Shown here: in pieces, positions 10,419-19,634 of the stretch
Layout: every line of letters starts with the position of its first letter
How positions within the stretch are numbered: position 1 is the first letter of the stretch
The notes under the pieces: model-generated
Told to the model about the DNA's origin: nothing
Databases searched by the model: none
The model's input: only the letters and a program-made list of their open reading frames with translations
Translations under genes and position numbers: made by a program
Assembly: GCA_016721465.1 (NCBI GenBank)
Contig: JADKIA010000030.1
Location: 372,001 to 436,000 of the forward strand
Reading direction: 5' to 3'
DNA from: Ideonella sp.
GTDB lineage: Bacteria; Pseudomonadota; Gammaproteobacteria; Burkholderiales; Burkholderiaceae_C
Length of the DNA stretch: 64,000 bases

Positions 10419-10516
10419 CGATGATGTTCTCGGCGCCGGCCTTGGCCTGGTCGGCCAGTTCAGAGAGCTTGGCGCGCCTCGGTGAGGGGCACCACATCGC
10501 CGGCTGAAAAGCCCAT
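10405..10516 (-). pseudogene. Frameshifted relic of a Phd/YefM-type antitoxin
   Basis: An ATG at 10516 preceded by a strong AGGAG encodes MGFSAGDVVPLTEAR, the start of a Phd/YefM antitoxin. The reading frame then breaks: AKLSELADQAKAGAENII continues in another frame. This fits loss of one GC dinucleotide in a GC-repeat run near 10465-10470. Homology ends around 10405, inside the 3' end of the patatin gene, and no toxin partner follows. It lies downstream of the leftward tRNA-Ala. Confidence 0.65.
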
Positions 10517-10684
10517 GGCCGACTCCTTGAGGGCGGATGACCGAATGCTGTGCGGTCTACGCCGTCGACCGGGCTCGGTTGCAGGGCGTTGGCGACTACT
10601 GCAGAGCGCAGCCGGTGCCCGCCCAGCGCAGGACCTCTGCAGCTCGCGCTGCTCGATCTCGAAAGCGTTCTGGATGATCGGTGC

Positions 10685-10710
10685 AAAAGAAAACGGGCCT
10701 GAGAGGCCCG
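10685..10710 (-). terminator. Rho-independent terminator of tRNA-Ala
   Basis: Perfect 7-bp stem CGGGCCT/AGGCCCG with a GAG loop (10694-10710). On the minus strand it is followed by a T-rich tail (TTTTCTTTT, 10693-10685). It ends the tRNA-Ala transcript 16 nt after its CCA end. Confidence 0.85.
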
Positions 10711-10725
10711 TATTTCCTAACGATG

Positions 10726-10801
<76 letters not shown>

Positions 10802-10892
10802 ATCAGTGAGAAATTCTAGCAGCAGTGAACCTGGCTTGAATGCGCGCAAGCCTGTGGACAATGCGCCGCAATTCAACCGGTGGAGATCGACG

Positions 10893-11753
10893 ATGGCGGT
10901 ACGCGACGCGGCTTGGCACGACTCGCAGTACAACAACCGGGCCAGGGTGCCCGGGTTTGCGGACACGCTCGCGCGGTGGGCCCAGGCCTCGGCTGCGGCG
11001 CGCGACGGATTGGTCCACCGGCTCGACATCTCGTTCGGCGAAAGCCCGGCCGAGCGCCTGGATCTGTTCCCGGCGCAGCAGCCGGGCTCGCCAGTGCTGG
11101 TGTTCATGCATGGCGGCTATTGGCGCTCGCTGGACAAGGCGGACCACTCCTTCATTGCCCCCGCTTTCGTGCAGGCCGGCGCCGCGGTGGTGGTGCCCAA
11201 CTACGGCCTGTGCCCGGCAGTGAGCATCGAGCAGATCGCGCTGCAGACCGCACAGGCGTTGGTGTGGACCTGGCGAAACGCGGCCGAGTTTGGCGGCGAC
11301 CCGTCGCGCATCGTGGTGGTGGGGCACTCGGCGGGCGGACACCTGGCGACGATGATGCTGTCGTGTCGATGGAAGGAACTGGGCGACGACCTGCCGCAGC
11401 GCCTGGTGACCGGGGCGATGTCGCTGTCCGGCGTTTTCGATCTGGAGCCCTTGCGGCTTGCCCCTTTCGTGCAGTGCGACCTGCACCTCACGCCACCGTC
11501 CGTGCGGCGCCTGAGCCCGGCCTTCTTTCCTCGCCCGCGTGGGCCGCTGTATGCACTGGTCGGCGGCGACGAGAGTGAAGAGTTCATTCGCCAGAGCCAC
11601 CTCATTCGCGATCAGTGGGGCCCCAGCACGGTGCCGGTGTGCGAGACCGTGATCGGCGCCAACCACTTCAACATCCTGCACGATCTGGCCGACCCTCAGC
11701 GGCGTGCGCACCGCCTGGCCTTGCGCTTGCTGGGCCTGGAAACCGTGGCCTGA
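10893..11753 (+). CDS. Alpha/beta hydrolase, kynurenine formamidase-like
   Basis: 286 aa. Start at ATG 10893 with GGTGGAG 8 nt upstream. Carries the HGGYW oxyanion motif (73-77), nucleophile elbow GHSAGG (Ser146) and a C-terminal catalytic His in GANHFNIL, the layout of alpha/beta-fold arylformamidases that hydrolyse N-formylkynurenine. The N-terminus (YNNRARVPGF) also resembles that family. No other kynurenine-pathway gene lies nearby, so a general esterase or amidase role is possible. Divergent from the tRNA-Ala gene. Confidence 0.8.
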   Translation: MAVRDAAWHDSQYNNRARVPGFADTLARWAQASAAARDGLVHRLDISFGESPAERLDLFPAQQPGSPVLVFMHGGYWRSLDKADHSFIAPAFVQAGAAVVVPNYGLCPAVSIEQIALQTAQALVWTWRNAAEFGGDPSRIVVVGHSAGGHLATMMLSCRWKELGDDLPQRLVTGAMSLSGVFDLEPLRLAPFVQCDLHLTPPSVRRLSPAFFPRPRGPLYALVGGDESEEFIRQSHLIRDQWGPSTVPVCETVIGANHFNILHDLADPQRRAHRLALRLLGLETVA

Positions 11754-11782
11754 CTTCGGATATCATTTCTATGAACTTTCTG

Positions 11783-11810
11783 TTGATGATAGTCAAGAGC
11801 TATTTATGGC
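11783..11810 (+). promoter_or_regulatory. Candidate promoter with OxyR-like half-site upstream of rubrerythrin operon
   Basis: ATAG-N7-CTAT at 11789-11803 matches the OxyR half-site consensus ATAGnTnnnAnCTAT with one mismatch. It lies between a -35-like TTGATG (11783-11788) and a -10-like TATGGC (11805-11810), a 16-nt spacing. The downstream operon begins with a peroxide-reducing rubrerythrin, which makes peroxide control plausible. No clear second half-site is visible. Confidence 0.35.
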
Positions 11811-11914
11811 ATTGAAGGTTTGTATTGGCCCTGATGCAGGGTGTTTGATACCGTTCACCGGTGACATCCGAGCCATCGGGTGCGCGCCGATTCTTCATTT
11901 GAGAGGAGCTTGAT

Positions 11915-12334
11915 ATGGGCTTGAAGGGTTCCAAGACCGAGCAAAACCTGAAGGACGCCTTCGCGGGCGAATCGCAGGCCAATCGCCGGTATCTGTATTT
12001 CGCAAACAAGGCCGACATCGAAGGCCAGAACGACGTTGCGGCGCTGTTCCGCTCCACGGCCGAGGGCGAGACGGGCCATGCCCACGGCCACCTCGAATTC
12101 CTGGAGGCTACGGGCGACCCGGCCACCGGCCTGCCGATCGGCCCGACGCGAGACAACCTGAAGGCCGCAGTGGCTGGCGAGACGCACGAGTACACCGACA
12201 TGTACCCGGGCATGGCCAAGTCCGCGCGTGACGAAGGCTTCGACGAGATCGCCGACTGGTTCGAGACGCTGGCCAAGGCCGAGCGCTCGCACGCCAACCG
12301 CTACCAGAAGGCGCTCGACCAACTGGTCGATTGA
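11915..12334 (+). CDS. Rubrerythrin-family diiron protein (no rubredoxin domain)
   Basis: 139 aa, ATG 11915 with GAGAGGAG upstream. A ferritin-like four-helix protein with the diiron ligands in two ExxH-type halves: residues near 19 (AGESQANRRY), the EGETGHAHGH segment near 51-60, AGETHEYTDMY near 89-99, and KAERSHANRY near the C-terminus. It lacks the C-terminal rubredoxin Cys4 domain of classical rubrerythrin, so electrons must come from a partner. Expected role: reduction of hydrogen peroxide or iron handling in the cytoplasm. First gene of a three-gene set with the Fe-S and DUF3501 genes. Confidence 0.92.
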   Translation: MGLKGSKTEQNLKDAFAGESQANRRYLYFANKADIEGQNDVAALFRSTAEGETGHAHGHLEFLEATGDPATGLPIGPTRDNLKAAVAGETHEYTDMYPGMAKSARDEGFDEIADWFETLAKAERSHANRYQKALDQLVD

Positions 12335-12356
12335 TTTCTTGCGTCAGCGCAACCAG

Positions 12357-12383
12357 AACAGGGGGCTTTCGTGGCCCCCTGTT
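12357..12383 (+). terminator. Strong hairpin between rubrerythrin and Fe-S genes
   Basis: Perfect 10-bp stem AACAGGGGGC/GCCCCCTGTT (12357-12366 and 12374-12383) with a 7-nt loop, beginning 23 nt after the rubrerythrin stop. There is no T-tract, so it is more likely a transcript-stabilising or partial-termination element that raises rubrerythrin over the downstream genes than a full terminator. Confidence 0.5.
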
Positions 12384-12425
12384 CGTTGACGACCCGCATT
12401 CCTGAACCCTCACCTCGGCACGACC

Positions 12426-13778
12426 ATGAGCAACCGCGAAGGCAACCTCGAAGCCCCCACCCGGCACCCGCTGGACTGGAAGAACCCGGTCTTCTACGAC
12501 AAGGACGACTGCTTCAAGGAGATGGAGCGCGTGTTCGACATCTGCCACGGCTGCCGCCGCTGCGTGAGCCTGTGCCAGAGTTTCCCGAACCTGTTCGATC
12601 TGGTCGACGCCACCGAAGACGGTGAGGTGCATGGCGTCAAGAAGGAAGCCTATTGGTCGGTCGTCGACCAGTGCTACCTGTGCGACCTGTGCTACATGAC
12701 CAAATGTCCCTACGTGCCGCCACACGCCTGGAACCTGGATTTCCCGCACCTGATGCTGCGCGCCAAGGCGATCAAGTTCAGCCAGGGCCTGGTGGGCGAG
12801 GGCGAGAAGTTCCTGGCGTCCACCGATGTGCACGGCAGCTTTGCCGGCATCCCGGTGGTGGTGCAGGCGGTCAACGCCGTCAACAAGACCAAGCTTGCCC
12901 GTTCGGCGATGGAAGGCGCGCTGGGCGTGCACCCCGAGGCGTGGATGCCCGAACTGGCGACGAAGCGCTTCCGCTGGTCGGCCGACCAGAAGGGCTCTGC
13001 GACGCAGGTGGTCGATGGCGAACGCACGCCGGGCAAGGTGGCGATCTTCGCGACGTGCTTCGTCAACTACAACGAGCCGGGCATCGGTCACGACCTGATC
13101 AAGCTGCTGCAGCACAACGCGGTGCCCTATGTCATTGTCGAGAAGGAATCCTGCTGCGGCATGCCCAAGCTCGAACTGGGCGACCTGAAGTCGGTGGAGA
13201 AGCACAAGAACGACAACATCCCCGTGCTGGCCAGGTATGCGAAGGAGGGCTACGCGATCGTCTCGGCCATTCCCAGTTGCACGCTGATGTTCAAGCAGGA
13301 GCTGCCGCTGATGTTCCCGGACGAGGCCGATGTGCAACTCGTCAAGGACGCGATGTTCGATCCCTTCGAGTACCTGATGGGGCGCCAGAAGGATGGCCTG
13401 CTCAAGACCGACTTCAAGCGCGATCTGGGCAAGGTGAGTTACCACATCCCCTGTCACGGCCGGGTGCAGAAGATCGGCCGCAAGACCGAGGAGATGTTCA
13501 AGTTGATCGGGCAGACGGTGAACGTGACGCTCAACACGGTGGAGCGCTGCTCAGGGCATGCCGGCACCTATGGCGTGAAGACGGCCACGCACCCGGTGGC
13601 CATGAAGATCGGCAAGCCGGTGTTCAAGGCCATGGCCAAGGACGAGCCCGACTTCATCGCCAGCGACTGTGCGCTCGCCGGCCACCACATCGCGCAGGGC
13701 ATGCAGCAGGCGGGCACGCCGGCCAAGGCCCTGCAGCACCCGCTGAGCCTGGTGCGTTACGCCTACGGATTGGAGTGA
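12426..13778 (+). CDS. Heterodisulfide reductase/GlpC-like (Fe-S)-binding oxidoreductase
   Basis: 450 aa, ATG 12426. Two N-terminal [4Fe-4S] ferredoxin-type clusters: CHGCRRCVSLC (Cys40, 43, 46, 50) and CYLCDLCYMTKCP (Cys83, 86, 89, 94). Two later CCG-type regions follow: ESCCGMP and ERCSGHAGTYG, the second with a changed Cys pair. The architecture resembles GlpC/HdrD electron-transfer subunits. Its constant neighbours in proteobacteria, rubrerythrin upstream and DUF3501 downstream, suggest it feeds electrons to the rubrerythrin (inference). Soluble, no membrane segments. Confidence 0.88.
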   Translation: MSNREGNLEAPTRHPLDWKNPVFYDKDDCFKEMERVFDICHGCRRCVSLCQSFPNLFDLVDATEDGEVHGVKKEAYWSVVDQCYLCDLCYMTKCPYVPPHAWNLDFPHLMLRAKAIKFSQGLVGEGEKFLASTDVHGSFAGIPVVVQAVNAVNKTKLARSAMEGALGVHPEAWMPELATKRFRWSADQKGSATQVVDGERTPGKVAIFATCFVNYNEPGIGHDLIKLLQHNAVPYVIVEKESCCGMPKLELGDLKSVEKHKNDNIPVLARYAKEGYAIVSAIPSCTLMFKQELPLMFPDEADVQLVKDAMFDPFEYLMGRQKDGLLKTDFKRDLGKVSYHIPCHGRVQKIGRKTEEMFKLIGQTVNVTLNTVERCSGHAGTYGVKTATHPVAMKIGKPVFKAMAKDEPDFIASDCALAGHHIAQGMQQAGTPAKALQHPLSLVRYAYGLE

Positions 13779-13783
13779 ACACG

Positions 13784-14365
13784 ATGACCACCATCACCCG
13801 CGAAAGCCTGATGACGCTCGAGGCCTATGCCAAGTACCGCAAGGCGCACAAGCCCGAGATCATCGCCCACCGTCGCTTGCGCAGCGTGCAGCTGGGCGAG
13901 CACATCAACCTGCAATTCGAGGACGAGCAGACCATCCGTTATCAAATCCAGGAGATGCTGCGCATCGAGAAGATCTTCGAGGAGGAAGGCATCCAGTCCG
14001 AGATCGAAGCCTATGCCCCATTGGTGCCGGACGGCAGCAACTGGAAGGCCACGATGATGATCGAGTACACCGATCCGCACGAGCGCAAGCGTGAGCTGGC
14101 GCGGCTGATCGGCGTGGAGGACCGCATGTTCGTCGAGGTCGAAGGCCATGCGCGCAGCTACGCCATCGCCGACGAGGACCTGGACCGCGAAAACGACGAG
14201 AAGACCTCGGCCGTGCACTTCGTGCGTTTCGAGTTTGGCGCCGCGGCGCGCGAGGCGGTGCGTGCCGGTGCGGCGGTCAAGCTGGGTTGCGACCACACGC
14301 ACTACCCGGCGCACGTGGTCATCGCCCCCGAGACCCTGGCCTGCCTGGCGGGCGACCTCAAGTAG
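13784..14365 (+). CDS. DUF3501 family protein
   Basis: 193 aa from ATG 13784, 5 nt after the Fe-S gene stop with GGAG upstream. Begins ITRESLMTLEAYAKYRKAHKP, typical of DUF3501. It contains the conserved RRLRSVQLGEHINLQFED and QEMLRIEKIF stretches. No catalytic motif is recognisable. It is the constant third member of the rubrerythrin / Fe-S / DUF3501 set. Its last 8 nt overlap the convergent rarD gene. Confidence 0.88.
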   Translation: MTTITRESLMTLEAYAKYRKAHKPEIIAHRRLRSVQLGEHINLQFEDEQTIRYQIQEMLRIEKIFEEEGIQSEIEAYAPLVPDGSNWKATMMIEYTDPHERKRELARLIGVEDRMFVEVEGHARSYAIADEDLDRENDEKTSAVHFVRFEFGAAAREAVRAGAAVKLGCDHTHYPAHVVIAPETLACLAGDLK

Positions 14366-15245
14366 GCGCTGCCACCTGCGCTTGCCGATAGCGCCACAGG
14401 CTCTCGGCGCTGTAGACCACCAAGCCCGCCCAGATCAAGGCGAAGCCGATGCCGCGCAGCGGGCTGAAGGGCTCGTGGTACAGCCAGATGGCCAGCACGA
14501 ACTGGATCGACGGCCCCAGGTACTGAAGCAGGCCGAGCGTGGCCATCGACACGCGCCGGGCGCCCATCGCGAACAGCAGCAAGGGCACGGCGGTGAACGG
14601 CCCGGCGGCCAGCAGCCACAAATCGGTGGCCGTGTCGCCGCTGCCGAAAGCCGATCGGCCTTGCCAGCCCAGCCACACCAGCCCGCCCAAGGCCAGTGGT
14701 GCGAGCAGCCCGGTCTCCAGGGCCAGGCCTTCCACTGCGCCCAGCGCCGCCGTCTTGCGCAGCAGGCCGTAGGTGCCGAAGCTCGCGGCCAACACCAGCG
14801 ACACCCAAGGCAACTGGCCTGCGGCCACGGTGAGCCACACCACGCCTGCGGCCGCCAGGGCCACGGCGGCCCACTGCCACGGGCGAGGCCGCTCGTGCAG
14901 CACCACGTAGCCGAGCATCACGTTGAACAGCGGGTTGATGAAGTAGCCCAGGCTGGCGTCCAGCACGCGGTGCGCGTTCACCGCCCACACATACAGCAGC
15001 CAGTTGCCCGAGAGCAGCAGTGCAGTCAAGGCGAACGTGGCCAGCACACGCGGCTGGTGGCGCAGCTCACGCAGCCAGGCAAATCGCCGCGACACCGCCA
15101 GCAAACCCAGCACGAACAGCAACGACCAGACCGAGCGGTGCAGCACGATCTCGAGCGCTCCCACATGCTCGATCTGCCGGATGTACAGCGGGAACACTCC
15201 CCACAGGATGTAGGCCGCGGCGGCGGCGAGGGGGCCGGTGGACAT
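14358..15245 (-). CDS. rarD: RarD-type EamA/DMT permease
   Basis: 295 aa inner-membrane protein with about ten hydrophobic helices. The N-terminal AAYILWGVFPLYIRQIEHVG and later LLSGNWLLYVWAVN, SLGYFINPLFNVMLGY and LGLLQYLGPSIQFVLA segments are diagnostic of RarD within the drug/metabolite transporter superfamily. The transported substrate is not established for this family. Convergent 8-nt overlap with DUF3501. Confidence 0.93.
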   Translation of the reverse strand: MSTGPLAAAAAYILWGVFPLYIRQIEHVGALEIVLHRSVWSLLFVLGLLAVSRRFAWLRELRHQPRVLATFALTALLLSGNWLLYVWAVNAHRVLDASLGYFINPLFNVMLGYVVLHERPRPWQWAAVALAAAGVVWLTVAAGQLPWVSLVLAASFGTYGLLRKTAALGAVEGLALETGLLAPLALGGLVWLGWQGRSAFGSGDTATDLWLLAAGPFTAVPLLLFAMGARRVSMATLGLLQYLGPSIQFVLAIWLYHEPFSPLRGIGFALIWAGLVVYSAESLWRYRQAQVAAPT

Positions 15246-15366
15246 GGACGTTGGTGCAGGGCGCGAGGACGGCTCCGCAGTGTCCCACGCGTCCTGGGCC
15301 GCTCAAGCCAAGCGGCGCCCTGGTGGCCCGGCCTTCGTGTCGAGCACCGACACAGCAGCGCCTGCA

Positions 15367-15753
15367 TCAGGCGCCAGGCAGGTCGCCGTCCACATACAGC
15401 CAGTGCCCATCCACGCGCTCGAATCGGCTGGTCTCGTGCAGGCGGTGGGCGCGGCCGCCCAGCTTGCTGCGGGCCACGAATTCCACCAGTGCGTGCGTGT
15501 CGTCGAGCACCACGTGGCGCTTGACCTGCAGGCCCAGCCAGCGCAGGCCGGGTTCGAACATGACGTCCAACGGACGCGTCCTGGGATGCCAGGTCGCCAG
15601 CAGGTAGTCGCGCAGTTGCATCACATGGGCGCTGTAGCGGGAGCGCATCAGCGCCTCGGCCGTCGGCGCCAGAAGGTGCCCGGCCCCCGCATGCCAGCAA
15701 GCGCAGCAGGTGTTGTAGTCGGCGTTCGCGCCACAAGGGCAGGGCGTGGTCAT
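15367..15753 (-). CDS. YchJ family SEC-C-type metal-binding protein
   Basis: 128 aa with the start at ATG 15753 (MTTPCPCGAN); longer upstream frames are non-conserved. The N-terminal CPCGANADYNTCCACWH is the Cys-rich zinc-binding motif, followed by AEALMRSRYSAHVM and YLLATWHPRTRP, the YchJ/UPF0225 signature. It ends ...VDGHWLYVDGDLPG as in relatives. Cellular role unknown; presumed zinc-binding accessory protein. Confidence 0.88.
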   Translation of the reverse strand: MTTPCPCGANADYNTCCACWHAGAGHLLAPTAEALMRSRYSAHVMQLRDYLLATWHPRTRPLDVMFEPGLRWLGLQVKRHVVLDDTHALVEFVARSKLGGRAHRLHETSRFERVDGHWLYVDGDLPGA

Positions 15754-15851
15754 GGTCGCGGCATTGTGCGGCGGCGCGGGCATGGGCCACACGCGGGCAT
15801 GGGCCGAAAGCGGCCCGCTACACTGGTTTGCCCCGATGGAGGAGACACCAC

Positions 15852-16808
<957 letters not shown>

Positions 16809-16901
16809 ACTGCCCAGGGGCGGCCCCGGGCGACCGCGGCGTCGGGCAGCGGTTGACCTGACGTTCAGGAACCTGGCCCCGATTCGCGACTCCACCCATT
16901 C

Positions 16902-18188
16902 ATGCAGATTCAACGACGACGCTTCAACGCAGCCCTGGCCAGTGGCCTGGGCTTGGCCGCCAGCACCATGGCCCAGGCCCAGTTTCGGGTGGAGATCTCC
17001 GGCATCGGCGCGACGCAATTGCCCGTGGGTGTCACCCACTTCCGCGACGAGGATCGCAGCGGCCAGCCGCTGTCGGCGATCGTGCGCGCCGACCTGGAGC
17101 GCAGCGGCATGTTCCGCATCGTCGAATCCAGTGGCAACCTGGACGAACGCAGCCTGCCCATCTACCCCGATTGGCGCGCCCGCGGCGCCGACGCGCTGGT
17201 GTCGGGCTCGGTGACCAGGCTCGGCGATGGCCGCTTCGACGTCCGTTTCAAACTCTGGGACGTGGTCAAGGGCAACGAGATCGTGGGGCAGGCATTGGCC
17301 GTGCCGGGCGACGACTTGCGCATGGCTGCGCACCGCATCGCCGATGAAGTCCACCAGCGCCTCACCGGCGAGCGCGGCGTCAATGCCACGCGCATTGCCT
17401 ACGTCACGCGCGCGGCCAGCCGTTACGCACTGCGCATCACCGATGCCGACGGCGAGGGCGGCCAGGTGGCGCTGGCCAGCCCGCAGCCCATCATCTCGCC
17501 GGCCTGGTCGCCGGACGGACGCAAGCTGGCCTACGTGTCGTTCGAGAGTGGCAAGGCCGTGGTGATGGTGCAGGACGTGCAGACTGGCGCGCGCCAGTCC
17601 GTGGCCAGCTTTCGGGGCTCGAACAGCGCGCCCGCCTGGGCTCCGGACGGGCGCAAGCTGGCGGTGACCCTGTCGCGCGACGGGGTCTCGCAGCTCTACC
17701 TCATTGACCTGGACGGCGGCCAGTTGCGGCGCCTGACCACCACCAGCGCCATCGACACCGAGGCCGCCTTCACGCCCGACGGCCAGACCATCTACTTCGT
17801 CAGCGACCGAGGCGGCGCACCGCAGATCTACCGGTTGCCCTCGACCGGCGGCAATGCCGAACGCGTCACCTTCTCGGGCGGCTACAACATCAGCCCGGCC
17901 ATCAGCCCGGACGGCCGCACGATGGCCTACGTCAACCGCGATGTGGGCAGCGCCTTCCGCGTGATGACGCTCGATCTGTCCGCCGGCGCGTCGCCCACCG
18001 TGGTGAGCGACACGCGCGACGACGAGAGCCCCAGTTTTGCCCCCAACGGGCGACTGATCATCTACGCTACGCGCTCGCAAGGGCGCGACGTGTTGATGAC
18101 CACCACCCTCGATGGCAAGATTCGCACCCGCTTGCTGTCTTCGGGCCTCGATGTTCGTGAGCCAGCCTGGGGTCCGTTTGGGCGCTGA
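16902..18188 (+). CDS. tolB: Tol-Pal system beta-propeller protein TolB
   Basis: 428 aa periplasmic protein. Signal peptide ...RRRFNAALASGLGLAAS...AQA, then the TolB N-terminal domain, then repeated propeller blades with the SPDGRKLAYVS / APDGRKLAV / TPDGQTIYFVSDRGG / SPDGRTMAYVN motif. It links Pal to the TolQRA machine during outer-membrane constriction at division. A short GGCCG/CGGCC hairpin with a T-rich tail sits just after the stop (18202-18220) and could cause partial termination. tolQ, tolR and tolA are not upstream. Confidence 0.97.
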   Translation: MQIQRRRFNAALASGLGLAASTMAQAQFRVEISGIGATQLPVGVTHFRDEDRSGQPLSAIVRADLERSGMFRIVESSGNLDERSLPIYPDWRARGADALVSGSVTRLGDGRFDVRFKLWDVVKGNEIVGQALAVPGDDLRMAAHRIADEVHQRLTGERGVNATRIAYVTRAASRYALRITDADGEGGQVALASPQPIISPAWSPDGRKLAYVSFESGKAVVMVQDVQTGARQSVASFRGSNSAPAWAPDGRKLAVTLSRDGVSQLYLIDLDGGQLRRLTTTSAIDTEAAFTPDGQTIYFVSDRGGAPQIYRLPSTGGNAERVTFSGGYNISPAISPDGRTMAYVNRDVGSAFRVMTLDLSAGASPTVVSDTRDDESPSFAPNGRLIIYATRSQGRDVLMTTTLDGKIRTRLLSSGLDVREPAWGPFGR

Positions 18189-18248
18189 GGCCAGCTCGTT
18201 TGGCCGCTTCGGCCTCTTTTCCACCCTGATCCACCAGGAGAAGTCCCC

Positions 18249-18809
18249 ATGAACCAAACTTCGCGCATCACCGGATGGGCCGCGGCCGCAGCGGCCGTGC
18301 TGCTGGTCGGTTGCAGCTCGGCGGTCAAGCTGGACGAAGCACCCGTCGAGAACCGCGATGTCAAGGCCGGCAGCGGCACCGGCGCCAGCAGCAGCACCGG
18401 GGGCAACAGCAGCGGGGCCGGCACGTCCACGGTCACGCCCGTCGACCTGACCAAGGGCGCCAATGCCAACGCCGCGACCCCCGCAGGCCGCCTGGTCTAC
18501 TTCGATTTCGACAGCTTCGTGGTGCGCGACGAGTTCCGGTCGCTGATCGATGCGCATGCCCGCGCATTGGCCGCCAGCAAGACCAGGCGCATGGTGATCG
18601 AAGGCCACACCGACGAGCGTGGTGGCCGCGAGTACAACCTCGCCCTGGGCCAGAAGCGCGCCGAGGCGGTGGCCAAGTCCATGGCGCTGCTCGGCGTGGG
18701 CGAGGCACAGGTCGAGGCGGTGAGCTTCGGCAAGGAGCGTCCCGCCTCCGAAGGGCATGACGAAGCCGCCTGGGCCAAGAACCGCCGCGCCGAGCTGAAG
18801 GACCGTTGA
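18249..18809 (+). CDS. pal: Peptidoglycan-associated lipoprotein Pal
   Basis: 186 aa. Signal peptide with lipobox LLVGC (lipidated Cys at about 22), then a Ser/Gly-rich low-complexity linker. The C-terminal OmpA-like peptidoglycan-binding domain carries VYFDFDSFVVRDEF, EGHTDERGGREYNLALGQKRAE and the conserved Arg/Asp residues contacting diaminopimelate. Outer-membrane lipoprotein partner of TolB. AGGAG precedes the ATG at 18249. Confidence 0.97.
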   Translation: MNQTSRITGWAAAAAAVLLVGCSSAVKLDEAPVENRDVKAGSGTGASSSTGGNSSGAGTSTVTPVDLTKGANANAATPAGRLVYFDFDSFVVRDEFRSLIDAHARALAASKTRRMVIEGHTDERGGREYNLALGQKRAEAVAKSMALLGVGEAQVEAVSFGKERPASEGHDEAAWAKNRRAELKDR

Positions 18810-18810
18810 G

Positions 18811-19617
18811 ATGACGTTCCGGCTTGCACGCGGCACCGTGCCGCGCTGGTGGTTGGCGGGCACTGCGGCCCTGCTCGTCGGTGGCGCGCAGGCTGGCCTA
18901 CTGGAAGACGACGAGGCCCGCAAGGCCATCCTCGACCTGCGTGCTCGGGTGCAGGCCAACGACGATTCCACCAAGGCCCGGCTCACCGAACTGTCCAACG
19001 TCAATGCGCAACTGCTGGAGCAATTGCAGCAGTTGCGGCGCAGCGTGCTGGAGCTCAATGCTCAGCTCGAGACCAACCGCGCCGAGATGGCCAAGATGCG
19101 CGGCACCGAGGAGCAGCTCTCGCGCGATGTGACCGAGCTGCAGCGCAAGCAGAAGGATGCGGTGCAGGGGGTTGAAGATCGCCTGAAGAAGCTGGAGCCG
19201 CAGACCGTCACGGTGGACGGCAAGGAATTCAAGGTCGACCCGGACGAGCACCGTGCCTTCGACGACGCCATGGCCACGCTGCGCGCCGGCGAGTTCAGCA
19301 AGGCGACGGCGCAATTGGTCACCTTCCTCAAGCGCTACCCCAACACGGGCTACGAGCCCTCGGCGCGCTTCTGGCTGGGCAATGCGCAGTACGGCAAGAA
19401 GGACTACCGTGATGCCATCACCACCTTCCGCGCGCTGGTGTCGGACACGCCGGACCATCCGCGCGCGCCCGAGGCCATGCTGTCGGTGGCCTATTGCCAG
19501 ATCGAGATGAAGGATGCCAAGGGCGCACGCCGCACGCTGGACGAGCTGATCAAGGCCTATCCCAGTTCCGAGGCCGCTGCAGCGGCCAAGGACCGCGTGG
19601 CCAGCCTCAAGGGCTGA
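18811..19617 (+). CDS. cpoB: Cell division coordinator CpoB (YbgF)
   Basis: 268 aa periplasmic protein starting 1 nt after pal. Signal peptide cleaved near GGAQA. An N-terminal trimerising coiled coil (about 30-120, heptads LLEQLQQLRRSVLELNAQL) is followed by C-terminal TPR repeats (DAMATLRAGEFSKATAQL, AQYGKKDYRDAITTFRALV, AKGARRTLDELI). CpoB couples Tol-Pal constriction to PBP1B peptidoglycan synthesis. Confidence 0.95.
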   Translation: MTFRLARGTVPRWWLAGTAALLVGGAQAGLLEDDEARKAILDLRARVQANDDSTKARLTELSNVNAQLLEQLQQLRRSVLELNAQLETNRAEMAKMRGTEEQLSRDVTELQRKQKDAVQGVEDRLKKLEPQTVTVDGKEFKVDPDEHRAFDDAMATLRAGEFSKATAQLVTFLKRYPNTGYEPSARFWLGNAQYGKKDYRDAITTFRALVSDTPDHPRAPEAMLSVAYCQIEMKDAKGARRTLDELIKAYPSSEAAAAAKDRVASLKG

Positions 19618-19634
19618 GCGCGGCACCCGCCTTC

